Shown here: positions 19,651-25,626 of the stretch, piece after piece
Position numbering within the stretch: position 1 is the first letter of the stretch
Layout: the number at the start of each line of letters is the position of its first letter
The notes under the pieces: model-generated
The model's database searches: none
Told to the model about the DNA's origin: nothing
The model's input: only the letters and a program-made list of their open reading frames with translations
Virus record (IMG/VR): IMGVR_UViG_3300005581_000114
Span: 1 to 25,626 of that record
DNA length: 25,626 nt
Strand: one strand, 5' to 3'
From: a virus
Position numbers and translations under genes: made by a program

Positions 19651-21096
19651 TTAGCTGCCGGCCATTTCCAGACCAACAATCGGGCCGGCTGTTGAGTTGC
19701 TACCGTAGTCATGCACGACAGCGTCGAAACGCTCCGTGCCACGGACGCCAATCTGGTCACGCTCCCACATAGATTCACCACCGACAGTAGCCTCGGTCGA
19801 AAATGCGATTGTTTCCTGTCCACGGTTGCCGAACATGGCTCCGAGTGACAAGTCTCCAAAGATGACCGGGATCTGACTGTTTGCTTCCACGGACGGAAAC
19901 ACCTGACTGATTGTGACTGGGTAGCCAAGGAACATCAGCGTCGGGATGCCGTTAATGATTTCCGTTGCTGTTGAGCCACCGGCCGCCAATGCCAACCGCT
20001 GCATGACTGTGTGAGCGAACGTCTTGTGACACACCCAACCAGCACCAGGACGGTCTGCGTACTGCGGAAGCGAACCCACAACGCTCTGGAAGTTGGCGAG
20101 CGTCAGTTCAGCATAGGCGTTACCTGCTCCGAGAGTGAGCCCCGGAGCCGTTCCGGCCGTCAGTTCATCCAGCCGAGTGCGGATGCCGGTGATGTGGCCG
20201 TAAGTGCTTGTTCCGGTGCCGTTGAACACGCACTCGTCTTCCTTATTGGCAAAGGCGTAGGCGATTTCACCGACTAGCTTGTCGCCAAAGCTGATTGCAG
20301 CATCGGCATTCAGTTCGTTCGACAGGCGAGCGAGAACCATCAGTTTGCGGGCCACCAAAGTGACATCGTCAAAGCTCATGGTCGATTCGGTGCCGGCTGA
20401 ATTCTCACCAACGAAGTAAGCAGTCAGTCCCGACAACTGGCGAGGTTCTGTTTTCGTGTCTGAGGACATCGGCACGATGTTGAGCAGCCGGCGAGCCACG
20501 CCAAACTGTTCGCGCAACAGAATCAGGTCAGTTCCGAATTCGTCTGGCACGAAAATGTGTGAACCGGTGGCATCGGATCCACCTTCGCCGTGCGCTGCGT
20601 TGGTGATCAGCCCGTTTTCGAGGCAGTAGTTCACGGCCTGCTGATTGCGGAACCGGCCGCCTGACTGCTGCGACAGAGTGGCCATGGCCCACATGCCGAA
20701 TCGGTACGCTCGAACCTGAGCTTCCATGCCATCAACTTCGCCTTTGAAGTTCTTGACGGCAGATCGCTTCACATTGCGCGGAAGCTGAGAGACGCCATTG
20801 CCGACATGCGGCAGCGAAGGTGCCATTGTGCCACCAAACTGACTGAACATGGCTCGGATCGTTGGGTTGTCCGGCTTGCTCTTGGCAGCGTGCAGTTTGT
20901 TTCGCAACTCAGTCTGCTCATTTGCCTTTTTGGCGAGGTCGTCGATTGACGCTGAGACGGTGTCGACTTCATCCATTGAAGCCTTCACTTTCACTGCGTC
21001 TTCGTCGGACATCATCTGATCGCCAGCAGCGTCAATGATCTTCTGAGCGTCATCTAGCAGGGATTGACGCTTTGCCTGCAATTCCTTAAGTGTCAT
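19651..21096 (-). CDS. HK97-fold major capsid protein
   Basis: A 481-residue protein. The N-terminal 85 residues are a charged coiled coil (KELQAKRQSLLDDAQKI, DEVDTVSASIDDLAKKANEQ), the delta/scaffold domain normally removed by the head protease. The rest carries HK97-family features: the N-arm, DLILLREQFGVARRLLNIVPM, ELNADAAISFGDKLVGEIAYAF in two pieces at about 258-280, the P-domain helix, and VVHDYGSN near the end. The start at 21096 has AGGA 9 bases upstream, and an earlier start would add 14 residues before a coiled coil. Upstream is a protease and a 169-bp leader with repeats. Confidence 0.85.
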   Translation of the reverse strand: MTLKELQAKRQSLLDDAQKIIDAAGDQMMSDEDAVKVKASMDEVDTVSASIDDLAKKANEQTELRNKLHAAKSKPDNPTIRAMFSQFGGTMAPSLPHVGNGVSQLPRNVKRSAVKNFKGEVDGMEAQVRAYRFGMWAMATLSQQSGGRFRNQQAVNYCLENGLITNAAHGEGGSDATGSHIFVPDEFGTDLILLREQFGVARRLLNIVPMSSDTKTEPRQLSGLTAYFVGENSAGTESTMSFDDVTLVARKLMVLARLSNELNADAAISFGDKLVGEIAYAFANKEDECVFNGTGTSTYGHITGIRTRLDELTAGTAPGLTLGAGNAYAELTLANFQSVVGSLPQYADRPGAGWVCHKTFAHTVMQRLALAAGGSTATEIINGIPTLMFLGYPVTISQVFPSVEANSQIPVIFGDLSLGAMFGNRGQETIAFSTEATVGGESMWERDQIGVRGTERFDAVVHDYGSNSTAGPIVGLEMAGS

Positions 21097-21125
21097 TTCG
21101 TTGATTCCTGTTTCGCCAGGGTCAA

Positions 21126-21183
21126 CGAAAAACGCCAACCGCTGGCAGTGTTTCGTAAATCGAAAAACTGCAAACGACTGGCG
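21126..21183 (-). repeat. Imperfect direct repeat in the capsid leader
   Basis: CGAAAAACGCCAACCGCTGG (21126-21145) and CGAAAAACTGCAAACGACTGG (21161-21181, shown in part) share most bases at 35-bp offset. On the minus strand each ends in GTTTTTCG, the second being preceded by a 4-bp stem GCCA/TGGC. They lie in the 169-bp gap 21097-21265 between protease and capsid genes, which otherwise holds no gene. Upstream TTGACA (21283-21278) could be a -35 for a capsid promoter, but I see no good -10. Confidence 0.4.
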
Positions 21184-21265
21184 TGAAACTTATCACTTCA
21201 GATCGCAGGTGTCGGACTCGCATCGCTTGATACTATCACGGCTTGATGTGTGGACAGTAAACAGC

Positions 21266-21961
21266 TTAGCGGCGGTTTGTCAATCCTAATTTTGCAATTC
21301 GGTAATTGAGCATGGCCTGCGCAACTGCCGTTTCGTTCTTTGACTTTGACTTCTTGCCGCTGCCGGCCGTTATGATCTCATCCACGAATCCCATTTGGAG
21401 AGCTTGTGTCGCATTATACTTCGTGCCGTCGCCATTCGCTCCGAGTAACGCCGCTGCAATCTCATTCTCTGGCTTTCCAGTCCGTTCGGCGTAAGTCGTC
21501 ACCGCTGCCGCGTTAAATGATTCCAGCCAGTCGAGCGTTTCTTTAATTTCGGCAATGTGGCCGTAAGCAAAACCGATACCCTCGTGAATCATATACGTCG
21601 CGTTGCTGTACATCTTGACCTTGTCTGCGCCGATCGCCGCAAGACTGGCCGCTGATGCCGCAAGGCTTTCAATGATTGCCGTCGTCGGTCCTTTATGATC
21701 GGCCAGAGCGTTGTAAATGGCGAGCCCATCAAACGCCAACCCGCCTCCGGAGTTGATCCGCATCGTCACCGGTTTGTTCCTATTGGCAGCGAGGATTCTG
21801 GAAATGCTTCCCGCGTCTGATTCGGTGTATTCGTCACCAACGACGCCATAAAGAAACACCTCCAGTTCCTCGCTGGAATCGTTGTAAAACACGCGAAAAT
21901 TCTCGTCTTTTACCGCGTTTTCGATGCGTTTTGGCAGCGAAAGTGTAATTTTATGCTTCAT
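21266..21961 (-). CDS. Head maturation protease, ClpP-like
   Basis: A 231-residue serine protease of the ClpP/SppA fold. VTMRINSGGGLAFDGLAIYN (66-85) gives the oxyanion-loop strand, SLAASAASLAA (99-109) carries the nucleophile S103, and ATYMIHEGIGFAYG (121-134) holds H126. These correspond to ClpP S97 and H122. It cleaves the capsid coiled-coil domain during head maturation. I chose ATG at 21961 for its ATGA overlap with the portal stop; an upstream start would invade portal. Basic C-terminal tail follows residue 200. Confidence 0.85.
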   Translation of the reverse strand: MKHKITLSLPKRIENAVKDENFRVFYNDSSEELEVFLYGVVGDEYTESDAGSISRILAANRNKPVTMRINSGGGLAFDGLAIYNALADHKGPTTAIIESLAASAASLAAIGADKVKMYSNATYMIHEGIGFAYGHIAEIKETLDWLESFNAAAVTTYAERTGKPENEIAAALLGANGDGTKYNATQALQMGFVDEIITAGSGKKSKSKNETAVAQAMLNYRIAKLGLTNRR

Positions 21962-23562
21962 TTTTGCACCGCTTTCATGAGGTTTTGCACCAGATTGTCG
22001 GCCCGTGAATCCCACGACGCAACCACGTCAGACACATTTGCTTTGAGGCTCGATGTCGTGGAACAACTATGAACGTCACTGAGAAGGCGTTTCGACTCTT
22101 CAGCATGGCTGATAATTGCTAGGCGAGCGTCAGAATTCGTCAAAGCTGACACTGTTCGGTCGGTCCATGTCGCGTAAAACTCATTAACTGCCACCATAAA
22201 GTTTGCCGCCTGCATCCCTGCACGCTGAACAACACGATCGCGCTCAATCTTCAGGGCCTCGGTCACGCTACTCGTCACCATCGCCCGCAGCAGGTTTTCT
22301 GTGTTGTCCTCTTCGGCCGGCGTTTCCTTCATAGGCTGTGCTCCTGTTGCTGGTTCCGGTTCCTCACCTGAAACCATCCAGTTAGCTGGATGATAAAAAA
22401 CATCTCCTTCCGGGCCTGTGGACGGCATATTCAGTCGCGCGCGGCCTTCATTGCGTGTCATCACGCCTGATTCGATCTGCCGATAAATACCATTCACCTT
22501 AGATTCGAAGGTCATCTGAATCAGGGCCTCGCGATTGAACTCGACGACGTGCGAATCCTTTTCCTTTTCTTTTTCTGTCAGCCCCTTGTCTTCCAGCTCT
22601 GCCTCCCAAGTCTGCAGCCAAGGTTGCAGTGTGTAATCCAGATAACTCTGCCCTTCCGCTTCTAGGCTGTTGTGGCTAGTGCGTGTGGAATCTCCGAGCA
22701 TGTGCGGAGGGACACCGGTGATGTTGCTCACGGTTTGTCGCGTTTCAAATTCGCGTGTCTGCAGAAACTGAGCAGCATCGTTTGGGATCGTCATTTGTTG
22801 GAACTTTACACCGTCCTGAAGCAATGCAACTTTGTGTGAATTTGATAACCCCTGCTGCATACTGTTCCATGCCTGCATAGTGTTGCGGATCTTTTCCTCA
22901 TTAAATGAGCCTGGCACCATCAGAAGGCCGCTCATGTTCGATCCGTTGGCAAAGTATCGGCCGGCAAACTGCTGAGCCGCCATGCCAGCCCCGAGAGCGT
23001 CCTTCATTAGTTCCAAAATCGGCCATCCCATGACGCCATCACCGCCGAATCCGCGAATGTGAAGCATGTCTTCCGCAGGGACTCGAACCGGCTTGCCGTT
23101 TATGTAAGTCACATACCACAACCGCCCGCTGTCGACCTTTACCAGCGTGTTCTGCGTGTCCCACATGATGAAGCCAGCAGGACGCCCGTCGATGCGGTCG
23201 ATTGCTGCAAATGAATTCCCATGCAGGGCAGCGACGGCCGTCATGGCTCGCCGAAACGTGTAGGCGTGAATCCATCGATTCGACTTTTTTTCCAGTAGAT
23301 ACTGCAGCGGATGCCGCATGTCCACTTTTTTCCCGCCGTCGCGCTGACGACGAAAGACATCACAGGGCAGCCCCGCAACGCTCGAGCTGATCAGGTTGAT
23401 GGCTCGCCACAGAGGAGGATACCCGAGCACCGATCGCTGCGTAACTTTCACGCCAGCAGACGACTGGCCGCCGTTGGTGAACGGCATAGGATTCCACATT
23501 CGATCTTCGTTGCGACCGACCGGCGTAGCGTTGACTACGAATTGAGAAACACCGTATTCCAT
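21958..23562 (-). CDS. Phage portal protein, HK97 family
   Basis: A 534-residue portal. Typical elements are VLGYPPLWRAINLISSSVAG, ALHGNSFAAIDR, DMLHIRGFGGDGVMGWPIL (171-189 region), NGSNMSGLLMVPG and the QFLQTREFETRQTVSNITG helix, then PPHMLG. A C-terminal helical extension (about 100 residues beyond PSTGPEGDVFYHPANW) is present, longer than in minimal portals. It forms the DNA channel at the head vertex. I preferred ATG at 23562 over GTG at 23568 since GAGG lies 5 bases before it and overlaps the GTG. Confidence 0.9.
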   Translation of the reverse strand: MEYGVSQFVVNATPVGRNEDRMWNPMPFTNGGQSSAGVKVTQRSVLGYPPLWRAINLISSSVAGLPCDVFRRQRDGGKKVDMRHPLQYLLEKKSNRWIHAYTFRRAMTAVAALHGNSFAAIDRIDGRPAGFIMWDTQNTLVKVDSGRLWYVTYINGKPVRVPAEDMLHIRGFGGDGVMGWPILELMKDALGAGMAAQQFAGRYFANGSNMSGLLMVPGSFNEEKIRNTMQAWNSMQQGLSNSHKVALLQDGVKFQQMTIPNDAAQFLQTREFETRQTVSNITGVPPHMLGDSTRTSHNSLEAEGQSYLDYTLQPWLQTWEAELEDKGLTEKEKEKDSHVVEFNREALIQMTFESKVNGIYRQIESGVMTRNEGRARLNMPSTGPEGDVFYHPANWMVSGEEPEPATGAQPMKETPAEEDNTENLLRAMVTSSVTEALKIERDRVVQRAGMQAANFMVAVNEFYATWTDRTVSALTNSDARLAIISHAEESKRLLSDVHSCSTTSSLKANVSDVVASWDSRADNLVQNLMKAVQK

Positions 23563-23569
23563 AGCCACC

Positions 23570-25156
23570 TCAGAATAAAATTACGCCGGATCCGCTTTGC
23601 TTATATGCAGAACCCTCTGGATTTTCTGAAATATACAACGCCAAGGCCATTCCTAGTGCAGTCATTCCATCGATTTTATCGCCTGACTTGCCCTTGTGAA
23701 ACTTCAGATTTCCATTGCTGTCCTCCATTCCTGCTGCGTTTGATGCCATCCATCTCAAAACTTTGTTTCCGTCGTGTTTAAAACGCCCTGATCCGAGCAT
23801 CGAAAGTAGTTGCTTTATCGGCTCGTTGTATGTTGCTGTGCCCTGTGGCATCTTAACCAACACATCTTCCGGCAGTCCCAACTCTTTCATTCGCTGCGTT
23901 GGTCCTGCAGCGTTCCACGGATCAAACCCAATGCGACGAAGATCGAACGGGCTGCAAATCTGAGTGATACGCGCCGCGACGTGCATCACATCAACCTCAT
24001 TTCCTTCCGTGACTTCGACATAGCCAGCATCCGCAAACGCTCGAATGACTCGCTGATCTTGTGCCGCCCTTTTGTTGATGTTGTCTTCTGGAATCCAGAA
24101 CCACGGAAATACTTGAACGCCGTCTGCTTTTGGGAACAGTAAAACGAATGCAGTCACGTCTCTGGTCGACGACAGGTCAAGCCCCCCAAAACACACCTGC
24201 CCATCAAATTCTTCAACCTGTGCTCTCGTCTCGCATTTGTCCCACTGCTGCATCGGAATCAGTCTGCTTTCTTGTTCGGTCCACTGATTCAGGTGAAGGC
24301 GGCGGAATGAGTTCTCAAGACCTGGTATTTCCTGTGCCTGTTTACATTCCGCCTTTAGATAGTCGCGATTCAGTGAAATATCCAAACAGGGATTTGCCTT
24401 TTCCCATGTCGCTTCGTCGGTCCAATCGTCCTCTGGATCCGCCCCAAAGAGCAGCGGGTAAAAACTATCGTCCTCGATATTCCCGTTGATGATGTTTCGT
24501 GAGTACTCGTGCTGCTCCCAGCAGACGCTTGATTTGTCATGCCCTGCCGTCGTGATGGCGATAAACACCGGCTGAGAGCGAGCCCCGAAACCAGTGTGAA
24601 ACGCCTCCCACATTTCCCGATCGCGTTGCAAGTGCAGCTCATCGAAGACCACGCAATGAGGATTGCTACCGTGAACCGCCCCTGCCTCCGCTGAGCAGGC
24701 TTGAAAATATCCGTCTGCTGTGACGATTCGCTTCTTCGACTTGATCAGTTCGCACCGGCTTTTGAGCATTGGATTATTCGACACCATGCCGGCCGCAATT
24801 TCATAAACCAGCCCCGCTTGATCTCGTGTCGTCGCCGCTGAATACACTTCCTTTCCATTTTCTTTATCAACCAGAAGCATATAAAGCAGGATGCCAGCCG
24901 CCAAGGTAGTCTTGCCATTCTTGCGAGGGATCTCGCAATACGTCGTTCTGTACTTCCGGAGTCCCGTGGATTTGTGTTTCCATGCCAGCAAATTGCGAAC
25001 GTACTCATCCTGCCACGGCTCCAGAATGAACGGCTTTGGTTTTCCGCTTCCGCCCTTCGGATGGGTTAGCATCTGGCTAAAAAAACGGCTCACCTTGTAC
25101 GCTTCATTCTCGTCGTAATAAAACTCAGCCGAAGAAGAGCTTTTCGTCTGGGTCAA
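23570..25156 (-). CDS. terL: Terminase large subunit (packaging ATPase/nuclease)
   Basis: A 528-residue protein. The ATPase domain has Walker A PRKNGKTT (77-84) and Walker B VVFDE (169-173), with the motor-coupling run SAATTRDQAG at 106-115. The RNase H-like nuclease has Asp residues D327 (GGLDLSSTRDV), D412 (GFDPW) and D496 (KIDGMTA). It cuts and pumps DNA into the head. The start is TTG at 25156, supported by TAAGGAG ten bases upstream; this overlaps terS by 32 bases. I see no feature that would tell cos from pac packaging. Confidence 0.92.
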   Translation of the reverse strand: MTQTKSSSSAEFYYDENEAYKVSRFFSQMLTHPKGGSGKPKPFILEPWQDEYVRNLLAWKHKSTGLRKYRTTYCEIPRKNGKTTLAAGILLYMLLVDKENGKEVYSAATTRDQAGLVYEIAAGMVSNNPMLKSRCELIKSKKRIVTADGYFQACSAEAGAVHGSNPHCVVFDELHLQRDREMWEAFHTGFGARSQPVFIAITTAGHDKSSVCWEQHEYSRNIINGNIEDDSFYPLLFGADPEDDWTDEATWEKANPCLDISLNRDYLKAECKQAQEIPGLENSFRRLHLNQWTEQESRLIPMQQWDKCETRAQVEEFDGQVCFGGLDLSSTRDVTAFVLLFPKADGVQVFPWFWIPEDNINKRAAQDQRVIRAFADAGYVEVTEGNEVDVMHVAARITQICSPFDLRRIGFDPWNAAGPTQRMKELGLPEDVLVKMPQGTATYNEPIKQLLSMLGSGRFKHDGNKVLRWMASNAAGMEDSNGNLKFHKGKSGDKIDGMTALGMALALYISENPEGSAYKQSGSGVILF

Positions 25157-25586
25157 CTTCCAATTTCTCCTTAACTGCCAGCCGCGTTCTCGATGTCGGA
25201 GTCATCCCAAACGCCGACAGCAACTTGATCATCTGGCTTGCAAGATCCCGAGCCGCTTTGCTTGCGGGATGCTCCGTAATTGCCCCTGTTTTGAAGTTGG
25301 TTTGCCAGCGTCCATCCTTCTTTACCTGTCGTTCAAAATCATGATGTTGTTGATATGCGTGGCAGTAGCGAAGAATCGCAGGCCGTTCTGCCAAGGAAAT
25401 CACACCGAGCATTTCCAACTCAGAACAGATCCTTTTCCACTCGTTCCGGCCGACCACTCCCAACTGGCTCGGGCATGTGGGCGAGTCAGTCGACGGTTGT
25501 GGCTCTTGGTGATTTCGTCGCTGCGGATCTTTATCAAAATCGCCGTGAAGGATTTTCAGTGCTGTTGGTTTTCTTGGTCTAGCCAT
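25125..25586 (-). CDS. terS: Terminase small subunit, P27 family
   Basis: A 153-residue protein. It opens with RPRKPTALKILHGD, has EPQP and CPSQLGVVGRNEWKRI with a helical core, and ends with FGMTPTSRTRLAVKEKLE. This order is diagnostic of P27-type terminase small subunits, which bind the packaging site and hand DNA to the large subunit. ATG at 25586 has no clear ribosome site. It is the first late gene visible. The remaining 40 bp to the right edge hold no feature I can name. Confidence 0.85.
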   Translation of the reverse strand: MARPRKPTALKILHGDFDKDPQRRNHQEPQPSTDSPTCPSQLGVVGRNEWKRICSELEMLGVISLAERPAILRYCHAYQQHHDFERQVKKDGRWQTNFKTGAITEHPASKAARDLASQMIKLLSAFGMTPTSRTRLAVKEKLEVDPDEKLFFG

Positions 25587-25626
25587 GTCTAAAGGCCGTT
25601 TCGTTTTGCGGAAACAAGCGCGCCGG

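Noticed and set aside
1-25626. CRISPR array, tRNA or rRNA genes, insertion sequences
   Set aside because: No regularly spaced identical repeats with unique spacers, no tRNA-like cloverleaf with a proper acceptor and anticodon arm, and no transposase frame were seen by eye. A tRNAscan or IS database search was not possible.

Overview
The window holds most of one temperate tailed-phage (siphovirus-type) genome or prophage, and every supported gene is on the minus strand, so the phage reads from right (25.6 kb) to left (1). I see no bacterial housekeeping gene. HK97-type portal, ClpP-like protease and capsid genes, a tail tube, a tape measure and a tyrosine integrase make the assignment secure. 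The host cannot be read directly. A phage CsrA, a formylglycine-generating-enzyme (FGE) fold in a Cys-rich virion protein and many carried glycosyl- and methyltransferases would fit a Planctomycetota host, but this is a low-to-moderate confidence inference.

Late block (25586 to 6428): terS, terL, portal, head protease, major capsid protein, a probable head-associated protein, an FkbM-like methyltransferase, a methyltransferase-glycosyltransferase fusion, connector and tail-completion genes, tail tube, tail chaperones with a -1 frameshift (slippery A AAA AAC at 14337-14331), a short tape measure, three tail or baseplate proteins, a 638-residue Cys-rich protein with an inserted FGE-fold domain, a 50-residue membrane protein, two glycosyltransferase-like proteins and a methyltransferase. 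Most neighbours overlap by 1 or 4 bases (TGATG or ATGA), so this is a tightly coupled operon. It ends at a stem-loop terminator at 6349-6402.

Early block (6176 to 1): it starts at a good sigma70-type promoter (6244-6217) that carries two copies of the palindrome TGATATCA. It encodes small DNA-binding proteins (ribbon-helix-helix, winged helix, zinc-binding), a 46-residue membrane protein, a strongly structured 200-bp leader, a CsrA homologue, a RuvC-like resolvase, a possible RecT-like annealing protein, a replication protein, a possible helicase loader, and the N-terminal third or more of an integrase that runs off the left edge. The replication gene contains two clusters of GTAACGC iterons at exact 11-bp spacing next to a homopyrimidine tract, a lambda-like arrangement for an origin.

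The most notable points are the iteron origin, the structured RNA-like leader in front of phage csrA, the FGE domain inserted into a Cys-rich repeat, the frameshift site, and five surface-modification enzymes placed inside the virion operon. No lysis gene, CI-type repressor, tRNA, insertion sequence or CRISPR array was recognised.
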